Notes: a model not told the origin generated them from the letters alone. A stretch of 64,000 nt of DNA from Bacillota bacterium (GCA_013178415.1 JABLXA010000004.1:1-64000); one strand, 5' to 3'. Positions 45,771-55,363 are shown, numbered from the stretch's first letter. Program-made: numbers and translations.

Positions 45771-46911
45771 AACGATCCATGGCTTCCTCGATGCGGTGCT
45801 CAGGAGTCGTGATAGATATCCGGAAGTATCCTTCCCCGCAGGATCCGTACCCGATCCCCGGTGTTAGGAAGACTGCTGTCTTCTCTAGGACATAATTGCT
45901 GAATTCGATAGATTTGAAGCCTTTTGGAACAGGTGCCCAGATATAGAAGGTTCCCTTTGGGGGCTCGAGGTTCCATCCGAGATTATTAAGACCCGATATC
46001 ACCAAGTCGCGTCTCCTCTGATAGATCTCGCATGTCCGCCTGGTCGATTCATCAGACCCTTCAAGGGCGGTGACGCCGGCATACTGAATGGCCTGGAAGA
46101 CTCCGGAGTCAATATTTGTCTTGACCCTACCCAACGCCTCGATGATTCTTCGAGAGCCGCAAGCCCACCCAAGACGCCAACCGGTCATATTGTAGGTCTT
46201 AGATAGTGAATGAAACTCTATGCCTACGTCTTTTGCGCCTGGGGCCTGAAGAAAACTGGGCGCCCTGTAGCCATCAAAAGTTATCTCGCTGTAGGCGGCA
46301 TCATGGCAGACGATGATGTCATAAGCTTTGGCGAATTCCACAACTTTTGCGAAGAAATCAAGGTCCGCCACAGCGGCGGTAGGATTATTTGGATAATTTA
46401 TGAACATCAACTTCGCCTTCCGGCAGATTTCCTCGGGGATGGCATCAAGATCCGGCGTAAACCCCTCTTCCGGGCGGAGTGGCACCATATAGCTTGTACC
46501 TCCGGCAAGCAAAGTACCAATAGAATAAACTGGATACCCAGGGTCAGGCACCAAGTTTATGTCGCCAGGATTCACATAACACCATGAGATATGGGCAATA
46601 CCTTCCTTTGATCCTATTAAAGACACGACCTCCGTCTCGGGATCCAAGATGACCCCAAAACGTTTCTCATACCAATCCGCTACGGCTTTCCTGAAATCCG
46701 GCAGGCCTTCATAAGAAGGGTACCGATGGTTCTTGGGATCTCTGGCCTCGTGTTCCAACCTCTCGATGATATGGGAAGGGGTAGGCAGGTCCGGATCCCC
46801 GATGCCAAAACTGATGACATCCTTACCCTGCTGCTTTGCGCGAGCTATAGCCTTATCAACTTCGGCAAACAAGTATGGTGGAAGATTACGGATTCTATCA
46901 GCCTCTTGCAC
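45742..46911 (-). CDS. dapL: LL-diaminopimelate aminotransferase
   Basis: DapL converts tetrahydrodipicolinate directly to LL-diaminopimelate with glutamate. The 389 aa protein has [44 protein letters not shown] and the PLP Lys in [19 protein letters not shown]. It overlaps dapF by one base and supplies its substrate. The two steps lead to meso-DAP for lysine and peptidoglycan. Confidence 0.95.
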   Translation of the reverse strand: MQEADRIRNLPPYLFAEVDKAIARAKQQGKDVISFGIGDPDLPTPSHIIERLEHEARDPKNHRYPSYEGLPDFRKAVADWYEKRFGVILDPETEVVSLIGSKEGIAHISWCYVNPGDINLVPDPGYPVYSIGTLLAGGTSYMVPLRPEEGFTPDLDAIPEEICRKAKLMFINYPNNPTAAVADLDFFAKVVEFAKAYDIIVCHDAAYSEITFDGYRAPSFLQAPGAKDVGIEFHSLSKTYNMTGWRLGWACGSRRIIEALGRVKTNIDSGVFQAIQYAGVTALEGSDESTRRTCEIYQRRRDLVISGLNNLGWNLEPPKGTFYIWAPVPKGFKSIEFSNYVLEKTAVFLTPGIGYGSCGEGYFRISITTPEHRIEEAMDRFAKAGIHFE

Positions 46912-48080
46912 TATTCAGACCTCCCAGTTCGATCTCGATTTGTTATCTCGGATATATCCATAAAGCCGCGAAAGACTTTCTGAGCCGGGCCAGTCATATA
47001 GATATGATTATCTTGCTGATCCCAGCGGATTTGTAATACGCCTCCGGGAAGCTCAACCGATACTTCCCTATCCAGGATGTCCCTCATCACGCCGGAGGCG
47101 ACTATGGCGCATGCGCCCGTGCCACATGCAAGCGTCGGGCCGGCTCCTCTCTCCCAGACTACTGCCTTAACATCATCCCTGCGGCGCACCTGAACAAATT
47201 CTACATTGATCTTATCAGGAAACATTGGATCATTTTCGATCAACGGGCCCATGGTATGGAGATCTATAGCCTCAAGGTCATCGATGAATATGACGCAGTG
47301 AGGGTTGCCCATAGAAACGCAGGTAATGTTCACTTTTTGATTCCCAAACGCCTTTGGCTGATTTATGACAGTATCAGTGGAAGAGATCACCGGGATCCGG
47401 CTGGCTTTAAAAACAGGCTCACCCATGTTGACGGTGACTCCTACGACTTCTCCATCCCTGATATTCACGCGGGGACTTACTATCCCAGAAAGCGTTTCAA
47501 GCAGGAATTGGGGCTCATGGATTAGTCCTGTTTCGTATGCATACCTGGCGATGCACCTGGTGGCATTCCCGCACATCCTAGCCTCGCTGCCATCTGGATT
47601 GAAAATTCTCATCTTTAGATCCGCTATCTCGGATGGCAGTATCAAAACCATGCCATCGGCCCCCACGCCAAAATGGCGATCGCAGACCTCAATGGCGAGA
47701 CGCGAAAGCTCCTCATCCTCAAGATGTCCCCCGCTGGGCATAGCTCGGTTATCTACCCAATCCAGCACCACAAAATCGTTGCCGAGTCCGTGCATCTTCA
47801 CAAATTCTAGAGAACTTGACCAGCTTTGCAAATGGCTTTCCCTTCTTTCGATAACTAGATCTTCGATATCGTATGAATCTGGAAACGCCCAGCCATCGTC
47901 CTCATTCACTCTGGTCCCGCAAATAGAGCATCTTCCTTTTTCGAGAGATCTCCTGCGAAACTCGATAGGAGCAAAGACGACTCCCTGGCAATATCCCTCT
48001 ATGATGCCCGATCTACGCCCAAGTATGAATCCCACCAGCATGGCTATGAAAATGCATAGGATCCAGGCCTCCGGGGTCAT
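46911..48080 (-). CDS. dapF: diaminopimelate epimerase with membrane and zinc-ribbon N-terminal extension
   Basis: The C-terminal 299 residues (from about 91) are a complete DapF, which epimerises LL- to meso-diaminopimelate: [12 protein letters not shown], the catalytic Cys170 in RMCGNATRC and Cys319 in LACGTGACA. The first 90 residues are extra: one membrane helix ([16 protein letters not shown]), then CSICG (Cys51/Cys54) like half a zinc ribbon. The frame is continuous and no ribosome site precedes the DapF part. The gene overlaps the upstream UbiA-like gene by 4 bases. If the fusion is real, the epimerase is tethered to the membrane. Confidence 0.9.
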   Translation of the reverse strand: MTPEAWILCIFIAMLVGFILGRRSGIIEGYCQGVVFAPIEFRRRSLEKGRCSICGTRVNEDDGWAFPDSYDIEDLVIERRESHLQSWSSSLEFVKMHGLGNDFVVLDWVDNRAMPSGGHLEDEELSRLAIEVCDRHFGVGADGMVLILPSEIADLKMRIFNPDGSEARMCGNATRCIARYAYETGLIHEPQFLLETLSGIVSPRVNIRDGEVVGVTVNMGEPVFKASRIPVISSTDTVINQPKAFGNQKVNITCVSMGNPHCVIFIDDLEAIDLHTMGPLIENDPMFPDKINVEFVQVRRRDDVKAVVWERGAGPTLACGTGACAIVASGVMRDILDREVSVELPGGVLQIRWDQQDNHIYMTGPAQKVFRGFMDISEITNRDRTGRSE

Positions 48081-48637
48081 AGATCAATCGCTCCCCGAGA
48101 ACGAGCCCTACGGCAGAGAAGGGAAACCAAGAGCATGACGATTGGCGCCCCGATTACGACCAGACATGTGATCTTCCTATCCGCTATCCACCCGGCCAGG
48201 AGGAGGCAGATTGAAAGCAAGAACGCCTCTCCTTTGCCCAGCAACCTCACAAGGTTCCTTGATCCAACATCTCTTTCTTTAGAGTAGTCTACTAAATCGT
48301 CGACAAGCTGTAAAGCTATCATGAGAAAAACGGAGGCGAATGTGAGCCTGAAGCCAAAGAATAAAAGGGAAAATAGGATGGTCAAGGCCACCTCGAGATA
48401 GGCCGTGAGCCCGGACGGATATCTCGCTCCATTTTCGCTGATCATGCCCGTGGCATAGATGCCCAACATCAAAGGACATGCGATTCGGGCATCGAACGCG
48501 CAGGCTAGCGCAAAAGATAGGATAGAATAAGGGAAAGTGGCATCTCCCATGAGGGTGAATAGCGACGGCCTCTGCCCGGACATATCGATTTCCCGGTCCA
48601 GAAAGTCGTCCATCAACTTGGCGGCAAACCCGGTCAA
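48077..48637 (-). CDS. UbiA-like membrane protein
   Basis: This protein of about 186 aa has six or so membrane helices and two Asp-rich motifs, KLMDDFLDREID and LQLVDDLVDYSKERD, at positions like those of UbiA-type prenyltransferases. It is shorter than typical UbiA (about 290 aa), and no enzyme can be named. The listed TTG start lacks a ribosome site; the frame is open upstream almost to the GTPase stop, where YYGFAAVILTGFAA would extend the first helix. Confidence 0.5.
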   Translation of the reverse strand: MTGFAAKLMDDFLDREIDMSGQRPSLFTLMGDATFPYSILSFALACAFDARIACPLMLGIYATGMISENGARYPSGLTAYLEVALTILFSLLFFGFRLTFASVFLMIALQLVDDLVDYSKERDVGSRNLVRLLGKGEAFLLSICLLLAGWIADRKITCLVVIGAPIVMLLVSLLCRRARSRGAIDL

Positions 48638-48665
48638 GATAACGGCTGCAAAGCCATAATAAGGT

Positions 48666-49277
48666 TCAAATCTGGCTTGTGACGTATCGTTTCACCTCCG
48701 TAAGCCCTTGTCGTTTTAAGGCTGAAACTGGAAAAACCTTTCCCCCGGGAGGAGCATAATGGATGATCTTTTCCAGCCCCTTTTCGGCTTCAGGCAGGTC
48801 CATCTTATTGGCAATGATACAATAACTGCATCTGAAGCGCGCAAAGTCGCAGATTTCCCTGTCGACCCCACCTGTCGCAAGGGGATTTTCACCTCTGCCT
48901 ATATCCGCTGCATCTAATATATGGAGGATCATGTGGGCAGAACGTAGGGCAGCCAAGGTCTGGGCCATGCTTTTCCTCAGATCAGAATCATGGTGAATGC
49001 CATCAGAAAGGCCCGTAGTGTCAATGAATTCTATCTCCTTCCGTCCTTTCCCGGCGGGCAAATCTAGTATAACTGATTGGAGACATCTGGTCAGATGGTG
49101 TCTGACCCCGACAAGTCTATTCACTGCATCCTCGATCCTGAGCGTTGACGACATCTTCTTGCCGTCCGGCGTCTCGAATATAATTGAGATCTCCTTGACT
49201 CTCAAAGATTCTGCCAGGGCAATCAGGAAGAGGGTCTTGCCAACATTCGCCTTGCCCACAATGATGCACCGCTTCAC
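48666..49277 (-). CDS. Era/Obg-like small GTPase of unknown role
   Basis: This 203 aa P-loop GTPase has G1 GKANVGKT near residue 8, G3 DTTGLSD, G4 NKMDLPEAE and a G5-like SALKR. It is a stand-alone GTPase domain. Its start is 3 bases after the spoVK stop, so the two are surely co-transcribed. A role with SpoVK is suggested by context only. Confidence 0.8.
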   Translation of the reverse strand: MKRCIIVGKANVGKTLFLIALAESLRVKEISIIFETPDGKKMSSTLRIEDAVNRLVGVRHHLTRCLQSVILDLPAGKGRKEIEFIDTTGLSDGIHHDSDLRKSMAQTLAALRSAHMILHILDAADIGRGENPLATGGVDREICDFARFRCSYCIIANKMDLPEAEKGLEKIIHYAPPGGKVFPVSALKRQGLTEVKRYVTSQI

Positions 49278-49280
49278 AGG

Positions 49281-50270
49281 CTATTGCCCCTCACTTATGT
49301 CCTCCCGCTTGATTACCATTAGATCCTCCCTGGTGGGGTTCGTCTTGTTCATGAGGCGAAGGGCCTGCCTTCGGATGCCCCTCTCGATGATGTTACGCAC
49401 AAGCCTGGCATTTCCGGAGTTTTCCCCATCATTTGCTATCTTGGAGATCAAGATGGAACGGAGCTCGAACAGAGCGGAAGAATCCATTTTATATTCCCGC
49501 TTCCTCAGCATCATCTGGGCGATCTTGATCAATTCCTCGATAGTGTAATCCGGAAACTCCATATGAATGGGAAACCTTGATCTGAGGCCGGGATTTGTTT
49601 GAATGAACGAGATCATTTCATTCCTGTAACCTGCGAGGATCAAGACAAACCTGTCCTTGTAATCCTCCATCGATTTTACGAGGGCATCAATCGATTCCTT
49701 CCCGAAATCCTTTTCGCCGCCCCTGGCCAGGGAATAGGCCTCGTCAATAAACAATATGCCTCCCATGGCCTTTTTAATCTGTTCCCTGGTCTTTTGCGCG
49801 GTATGCCCGATATATTCTCCGACTAGATCTGCTCTTTCCACTTCAACTAGATGCCCTTTTTCGAGGACGCCCATTTCTTTGAAGATTTTGCCAAGTATAC
49901 GTGCACAGGTAGTCTTCCCTGTTCCCGGGTTGCCACTGAAGATCATATGCAAAACCAGGGGTTCAGATGCCAACATGTTTTGGGCCCTTATCCGCTGGAC
50001 CTTCACATACGCGATGATTTCCCTGACTAGGGCTTTGACCTTTTCCAATCCTACGAGGCTATCAAGCTCAGACATGGCCTCCCGCAATCTACGAGCCCTC
50101 TCCTGATCTGGCTGGAGGCTGCTGGAATGGGGTTTCATGTTCCCTTGCGGGTGATCTTCATAATCGAGTGGTAGGTCTCTTAGAACCCCTAGGGCCTGGG
50201 GAGGGCTCAGCCTCCCCTCCTCCACCCCTAAGAGCACAGAATTGATATCTTGAGGATAAAAGGCCAGCAT
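49281..50270 (-). CDS. spoVK: stage V sporulation protein K, AAA ATPase
   Basis: SpoVK is a CbxX/CfqX-type AAA ATPase needed for late spore maturation in Bacillus. The 329 aa protein has SELDSLVGLEKVKALVREI, Walker A FSGNPGTGKTT, Walker B GGILFIDEAYSLARGGEKDFG and the sensor and arginine-finger region GLRSRFPIHMEFPDYT. It is the first gene of a tight operon leading to dapF and dapL. Confidence 0.93.
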   Translation of the reverse strand: MLAFYPQDINSVLLGVEEGRLSPPQALGVLRDLPLDYEDHPQGNMKPHSSSLQPDQERARRLREAMSELDSLVGLEKVKALVREIIAYVKVQRIRAQNMLASEPLVLHMIFSGNPGTGKTTCARILGKIFKEMGVLEKGHLVEVERADLVGEYIGHTAQKTREQIKKAMGGILFIDEAYSLARGGEKDFGKESIDALVKSMEDYKDRFVLILAGYRNEMISFIQTNPGLRSRFPIHMEFPDYTIEELIKIAQMMLRKREYKMDSSALFELRSILISKIANDGENSGNARLVRNIIERGIRRQALRLMNKTNPTREDLMVIKREDISEGQ

Positions 50271-50314
50271 ACAGGCGCGCCCCCCAAATCATTGATGGAG
50301 ATCTGGGACCTTAT

Positions 50315-50322
50315 ATTATATG
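50315..50322 (-). promoter_or_regulatory. candidate sigma-E -10 box before spoVK
   Basis: CATATAAT on the minus strand matches the sigma-E -10 pattern in seven of eight positions, about 45 bases before the spoVK start. The -35 match is weak. Confidence 0.3.
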
Positions 50323-50377
50323 CGGGGACCATGGCAATTGGTGATGCCATACCTGCATGGAGATATTCATGCAATGC

Positions 50378-50408
50378 CAAAAACAAGGGCGCTCACGCGA
50401 GCGCCCTT
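50378..50408 (-). terminator. intrinsic terminator of the rrf2-cooS operon
   Basis: AAGGGCGCTC and GAGCGCCCTT form a perfect 10-bp stem with a 4-base loop, followed by GTTTTTGG on the minus strand, shortly after the cooS stop. Confidence 0.85.
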
Positions 50409-50435
50409 GCCTGACCAGTAGATTTTTTATTCGCC

Positions 50436-52304
50436 TTATATGCCTAATGCTTTTCTTTTGCCATCTATGTGTCTTTCGATGCCATCTACCGCTGCGGCTG
50501 GATCTGTCTCTACAGCAAGTCTTCCTCCAGTGAGCTTTTCAACATCGTGCGTGAGGAGATTCACTACATCAGGCGCGCCGGTTACAGGGGGCACCGGGGA
50601 AACATGAGTATAGAGCCCCAGGGCCACAGCTGAGAAGGCATCTATTACAGCCTTCTGCTCCATATACTCTGGCGCAGTCACTGCCACAGGTAGCTGAGCT
50701 GTGTCAACTCCGAGCGCATTGGCGACGGCTCCCACCAGGAGCGCGAGCCTTCCCGTATCGGTGCATGTCCCGAAGCTGAGGACAGGGGGCACCCCAAGTG
50801 CCTTGCATACGGCCCTCAGGGAATCGCCTGCGATCTCCTGGGCATCCAGGGAATTCAAACCCGCCACCTGGCATGCCGCATTGCCACATCCCGCTGAAAG
50901 GACCAGCATGTTGCGCTTGATGAGCTCGCGGGCGACAGCTGTTGTCATGGTATCCTGGCCGCCATTTCTAAGAGACGTGCAGCTGACAAGCGCCACGACG
51001 CCCTTTACGGCGCCGCTCTTAATGGCGTCCAGCAATGGATCCAGTCTTCCACCCAATGCGCCCAAGACTGCCTCTATTGAAAAGCCCGTCATGATCTTTG
51101 TTTTCTTGAGATTCCTGGCGCTTAGATTTGATTTGCGTCTCTTGAAATTCTCTATAGCTATATCGATGATCTCCATGGCCTGCTCATGAACGCGCTCTGG
51201 ATCATAGATGATCTTTCTATCCACCCCCGGCACGCCCACAAGCCTGGATACGGAAACGAGGCTTACTCGATACTTTTCAGCTATTGGAGCGAGGGAAGGC
51301 AAGGAGCAATTCATATCCATGGCAAATACATCCACTGCCCCGGTAGCAAGGACAAACTCCTGATTCAGCCAATTTCCCGTAAGCCCTACGAATACATCAT
51401 CGCAAGGAACCCTCTGCATTATTTCCTGGCCAGTCTCGATAGAACCGACAATCCTCAGCCCCTTCGCGCCGGCTTCGCGGGCCCTCCTCTGTGTCTCTTC
51501 AGACCGCGCCGCCTCGATCAAGGCCATTCCTACGAAAGGTTCATGACCATTGGGGAGAATGTTGATATATTCTGGATCCAGGATGCCTAGATCCACATAA
51601 GCTTCGTGCGGAGCTGGCGTGCCAAAGAGGGCGTCTTGCGCGATCTCCAGTGGAACGAGGGCGCCATAGCAGCTCGCCACTCCGAGCCTGAGTGCTGTCT
51701 TGGCTAATGAAACATAATCGCCATCTATGTTTGTCATGGCGCGGGCGGTAGAATCCACAAGTTCACTTACCGGCCCTCCTGGGAAGATACCCAGGTCACG
51801 CCACAGCCTCTTTCTTGATTCAGGAGCAAGGGCATTTACAATGGTTGATTCTTCCAGACTATCTTTATTAAGCTCAGCGACCATGGCGTCTGCTACCTTT
51901 TCCCCAAAGGCATCACATCCGGCCGGAATCCCAAATACATTTGCAAGTAAGTCCAATTTGCTTCTATCCTTTATTTGGAATGGAGTTTTCCCTTTAGCGG
52001 TCGCCTTCAAGGTTTTGGCCACTTCCTTGGCATGAAAGATGTATGCTGCGATGCCCATATTTGCCCTGTGCACCATGTTGCGCATCACCATGCCATTTGC
52101 ATCTATGCCGCAGGCTCCCTTATCCGCTTTTCTGAGGATTCTGCAAGGCCCCATCGAACATAGCTGGCAGGTTATTCCTTGCTCACAGAAAGTACACCTG
52201 GCTCCCTGGGCTTCAAACCTCTCGACTACGCTGACAACCCCGTCCTCCTTCATTTTGTCGTGCATTGTCCGGATTGATTCGTGCTGGCTTACTTTCTCCG
52301 CCAT
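50436..52304 (-). CDS. cooS: anaerobic carbon monoxide dehydrogenase, catalytic subunit
   Basis: CooS oxidises CO to CO2 at a Ni-Fe-S C-cluster. The 622 aa protein has the N-terminal cluster cysteines CTFCEQGITCQLCSMGPCRI, GVASCYGALV, DMNCSLPS, LVSCTSLRNGGQDTMTTA, SAGCGNAACQ and FGTCTDTGR, all typical ligand regions. The ATG at 52304 has GGAGGGG just upstream; the longer frame to 52367 is not supported. No CooC, CooF, Acs or CO-linked hydrogenase gene is adjacent. The upstream Rrf2 regulator probably controls it. Confidence 0.96.
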   Translation of the reverse strand: MAEKVSQHESIRTMHDKMKEDGVVSVVERFEAQGARCTFCEQGITCQLCSMGPCRILRKADKGACGIDANGMVMRNMVHRANMGIAAYIFHAKEVAKTLKATAKGKTPFQIKDRSKLDLLANVFGIPAGCDAFGEKVADAMVAELNKDSLEESTIVNALAPESRKRLWRDLGIFPGGPVSELVDSTARAMTNIDGDYVSLAKTALRLGVASCYGALVPLEIAQDALFGTPAPHEAYVDLGILDPEYINILPNGHEPFVGMALIEAARSEETQRRAREAGAKGLRIVGSIETGQEIMQRVPCDDVFVGLTGNWLNQEFVLATGAVDVFAMDMNCSLPSLAPIAEKYRVSLVSVSRLVGVPGVDRKIIYDPERVHEQAMEIIDIAIENFKRRKSNLSARNLKKTKIMTGFSIEAVLGALGGRLDPLLDAIKSGAVKGVVALVSCTSLRNGGQDTMTTAVARELIKRNMLVLSAGCGNAACQVAGLNSLDAQEIAGDSLRAVCKALGVPPVLSFGTCTDTGRLALLVGAVANALGVDTAQLPVAVTAPEYMEQKAVIDAFSAVALGLYTHVSPVPPVTGAPDVVNLLTHDVEKLTGGRLAVETDPAAAVDGIERHIDGKRKALGI

Positions 52305-52412
52305 TTCGTCCCCTCCCATTCTATTTCCGTCTATACTGAAGATTGTCGTGGTCCTGAACACAAGCATTGGTGACCAGCCTCAGAATCAGATCTGATTATC
52401 CGCCCCCTTATG

Positions 52413-52832
52413 CTATTCGGAGTTGTGCTGTTGTTTGGCCAGATCTTGAAGACTGATGCCCTCAAGGAAATTGACAAAAGCCATCTGTATACCCGTCCAG
52501 CTTTCCCTCAGTTTGCATTTATCAAAATGCTCACATGCATCCCTCCCGAGAAGGCAGCGGTTGATTGCGATTCGTCCCTGAATTGCCTCTACGATCTCGC
52601 GTACCGTTATCTCGCGTGGGTCGCGAGCCAGGGAAAATCCACCTCGAGGTCCCCTGCTTGAAACGAGCAGACCCGCACCAGTAAGCTTTTGGAAGATCTT
52701 GCGAAGGAAATCCTCAGGGATTTGCTCAACTGCGGCGATCTCCGAGATTGAGAACACTCCGCGGTTAGATCGCGCGGCCATGTATGCCAGTGCGCGAAGC
52801 GCATAATCCGTATTCCTTTTTATGAATTCCAA
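52413..52832 (-). CDS. Rrf2-family transcriptional regulator with cysteine cluster motif
   Basis: This 139 aa regulator has the Rrf2 winged helix (YALRALAYMAARS, FSISEIAAVEQIPEDFLRKIFQ, GPRGGFSLARDP). Its C-terminal cysteines in RCLLGRDACEHFDKCKL are spaced like the [2Fe-2S] ligands of IscR-type members, so it may sense Fe-S status, redox or CO. It lies 108 bases upstream of cooS on the same strand, and its promoter carries a palindrome, so autoregulation is likely. Confidence 0.92.
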   Translation of the reverse strand: MEFIKRNTDYALRALAYMAARSNRGVFSISEIAAVEQIPEDFLRKIFQKLTGAGLLVSSRGPRGGFSLARDPREITVREIVEAIQGRIAINRCLLGRDACEHFDKCKLRESWTGIQMAFVNFLEGISLQDLAKQQHNSE

Positions 52833-52957
52833 TACTGTACCACCCGATTCACCTTTTGCCAGATTCCGCTAACCGTTATAGAATGCTACTGCATTCCAAC
52901 GCCCAATATTTCTGCTACTGGAACTGATTTTGATGTATGCTGCATCATATTCTATAC

Positions 52958-52992
52958 AGGACTATTTTAGTCCTATATATTTCACATGTCAA
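52958..52992 (-). promoter_or_regulatory. rrf2-cooS promoter with an Rrf2-like operator over the -10 box
   Basis: On the minus strand TTGACA (52992-52987), 17 bases, TAAAAT (52969-52964). The -10 lies inside the perfect palindrome AGGACTA-TTT-TAGTCCT (52958-52974), which resembles Rrf2-family operators with GACT/AGTC half-sites. Confidence 0.7.
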
Positions 52993-53070
52993 CATGTAAT
53001 CCGGCAATGTGCGATGCCCCGCACACTTGCCTGGCTGCCTAAAGAATTGGCAAAGAGCCCTATGCCGAAT

Positions 53071-54360
53071 CTACAGTACCTTTATCAGCCAGAACACCGT
53101 CTTTCTATCCCATCCAAGATCCCATGGAACCTTATATCTATCCGCGGTGTGGGTGTTCACGAGGACGTAGCCTGCAGGATTGCGGCCAACAACGACCGCG
53201 AAGTGTTGGATATCACCCTTTTCCTCATATGCGATCAGATCGCCTTTCCTCAGCTCATTTATGGCGCCTCGTGGGAACTGCCTTGTCGAGCCTGTAACCG
53301 AATAATAGTCCCCCCGAGCGATGCATTTTGCGATGCCACTGGAGAATAGATGCTCAGCGAATGCTTCAGTCTGAGTCCATGCCTTTGACCCGCCAGCAGC
53401 CTCACCGGCAGAGTAATTATAGTTCCAGGTATCATTCATCGGAAGCTTGCCCGCCTCCCGATCTCCGAGGACCTGGGAGATGAAGTTTGTGCAATCACCA
53501 CCCAGGTCAGTATAATCTTTGTAGCGCAGGTTATACCCAAAGCTTCCATCCCTGCTCAATTTGACTCCACAATATCTGTTTGCATATGCCACGGCTGCAT
53601 CGCGGTCATAGCCTAGGCCCTTTTGCCGGTGACTTACGGCAGGCTGCAATGTTAGAAGGGAGACATCCGGCCGGGCCGCAGCTGGTGCCACTTCGGGAAC
53701 CAGAGTGTCTTCACCGAGGGGATCAGTATAGTCGTCCTTGCGGATGCGCCAGCCCTTGTCATCACACACAAGCACCATCTTGTGTCTGGTCCTGATGCCA
53801 AAGACCAAAGGGGAAACCTGATCGTGCCCTGATGTTCTCCCGGCCCTTGTTATGGAGCCACTGGGAGTCGCACTGGTGCTGGGATTGGTGTGAATATATG
53901 ATATATTCATGCTACTCCATACATTTACAAATGCCAGGTTTCCCCTGGTCTCCGCATATTGAATCTCTAGAAATACTTTGCGCCCTGTGAGGCGAACTCC
54001 CCTCTTTTTCGCCCATGCTTTGACATATCTGACCCGGCGCTTTTCGTGTTTGAGGGCAGATGAAGCATCTGTACTATAGATAGAGTTCAGCAAGCCGATG
54101 TCTCCCTTGACGACGGCCTCAGCCCGCCTTTCAAAAAGGCTTTGTAGTGCTTGGGACAGCTCGTCTGTGGTCCTATTCACATCAGATTTCCCCGGAAGAG
54201 GGCCTTCCTTCTGCCGGTCATCTGGTGACGGAGGCTTGCCGCCACCATGATCCATATATGTAGCCACGCCGGCAACCAAAAGGAAAGCCCCTAGAATGAC
54301 AAGAAGGCGGGCGCGAACTGAAAAGCCTTTCCACCATCTGCTATATGCCATAAACGCCAC
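53071..54360 (-). CDS. membrane-anchored amidase_6 (NlpC-like) protein
   Basis: This 429 aa protein has an N-terminal membrane helix (ARLLVILGAFLLVAGVATYM), a middle domain of about 150 residues with NTF2-like character, and a C-terminal amidase_6 domain: AVAYANRYCGVKLSRDG, the probable catalytic Cys in LGGDCTNFISQVLG, and His in GDIQHFAVVVG. Such proteins are often cell-wall or spore related in Firmicutes. The substrate is unknown. Confidence 0.85.
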   Translation of the reverse strand: MAFMAYSRWWKGFSVRARLLVILGAFLLVAGVATYMDHGGGKPPSPDDRQKEGPLPGKSDVNRTTDELSQALQSLFERRAEAVVKGDIGLLNSIYSTDASSALKHEKRRVRYVKAWAKKRGVRLTGRKVFLEIQYAETRGNLAFVNVWSSMNISYIHTNPSTSATPSGSITRAGRTSGHDQVSPLVFGIRTRHKMVLVCDDKGWRIRKDDYTDPLGEDTLVPEVAPAAARPDVSLLTLQPAVSHRQKGLGYDRDAAVAYANRYCGVKLSRDGSFGYNLRYKDYTDLGGDCTNFISQVLGDREAGKLPMNDTWNYNYSAGEAAGGSKAWTQTEAFAEHLFSSGIAKCIARGDYYSVTGSTRQFPRGAINELRKGDLIAYEEKGDIQHFAVVVGRNPAGYVLVNTHTADRYKVPWDLGWDRKTVFWLIKVL

Positions 54361-54440
54361 CTGTGAATCGACCTATATAACCTATTTGAATTTGAATGCT
54401 CCATGATAGCTTGTCTCAAGGCAAAGATGAAAATTCATCA

Positions 54441-54947
54441 TCAGTCTATACTGCCGAATGGTCCCAAGGACGTAGCTCTGCGTATGCCGAGCGCCTTTTC
54501 GAGGTCGATGGCGTGATTCTGTTCTACTAGGACGATATTGCGGATCTTCTGAGCAGAGTCATAAAGGCCCACACTTTCAAGCTGTCTGATCCGGGTCAAG
54601 TAGCGTGCAATAGCCCCATACTCGGCTTCGAGGTCCTGACGAAGCATTTCCTCATTGTCAAGAGATGTAAGTCGTTCAGCCACATCAACAGTAGGGATGC
54701 CGCCGAGATACTGAATGAGATCCGCGAGAATGACAGCGTGTTGATGCTCATCCTGAGCATGCTCGAATTCCTCTTGTATGACCGCGACATATTCTGGGCC
54801 CGTAAGCATGCTGCCGTGTTGGATATACTGGATCATGGCCGCGTATTCCCACATCAGATCCACGTTGAGACCACTCAGTATCTCATCCCTCTGACGTTGC
54901 GATATACCTCTCACATAGGCCGCCTCCGGCATCTTGTCTGTAGGCAA
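54441..54947 (-). CDS. ferritin-like (bacterioferritin-type) protein
   Basis: This protein of about 168 aa forms a four-helix bundle with di-iron ligand patterns: WEYAAMIQY, EEFEHAQDEHQHA, EAEYGAIARYL and VEQNHAIDL. It may store iron or detoxify peroxide. The best start is TTG 54947, with GGGGGTG just upstream; the frame is open to 55049 but that part looks non-coding. Confidence 0.8.
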   Translation of the reverse strand: MPTDKMPEAAYVRGISQRQRDEILSGLNVDLMWEYAAMIQYIQHGSMLTGPEYVAVIQEEFEHAQDEHQHAVILADLIQYLGGIPTVDVAERLTSLDNEEMLRQDLEAEYGAIARYLTRIRQLESVGLYDSAQKIRNIVLVEQNHAIDLEKALGIRRATSLGPFGSID

Positions 54948-55125
54948 GAAAATCACCCCCATGATTTCTAATGAACCACAATCTAGTATATTGGGCTCCA
55001 AGCCAGAAAGTGACTCTATTTGTTTCATCCACTTGATGCTCCGCCACACAGATCATGGATCAGGCTATGGGTTTCATTTGGAGCCTACATCGCAGATTAA
55101 CTCTCGCCTGACAGTCATACGCCAT

Positions 55126-55296
55126 GCGCCTGCTCCTCAGAATATCCGGGATGCTTTGGGTGAAGTAAAGGCCACCCTGGACAACCTAGACTTCGAGGGC
55201 CGTAAACGCTTTGTTCGCATGCTGGTGGATCAAATCGAAGTAATACCTGGAGAGATAACTATTCATGCTCGGGTCCCTATCAGATTTTTAGACTGA
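55126..55296 (+). pseudogene. C-terminal remnant of a large serine recombinase
   Basis: The frame reads APAPQNIRDALGEVKATLDN, then FEGRKRFVRMLVDQIEV and ITIHARVPI, matching the end of serine recombinases after the coiled coil. The catalytic and recombinase domains are absent upstream. It marks a lost mobile element beside the toxin-antitoxin pair. Confidence 0.55.
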
Positions 55297-55363
55297 TCTA
55301 ACATTCCCTTATAGACATTACCTGATCAATGTGCTACATTGTGGTACAATAGGAGGTTATCAA

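Noticed and set aside
46911-47810. Splitting the dapF frame into a small membrane gene and a normal dapF
   Set aside because: The frame has no stop between the parts, and no ribosome site precedes the only possible internal starts (GTG and ATG at residues 94-96).
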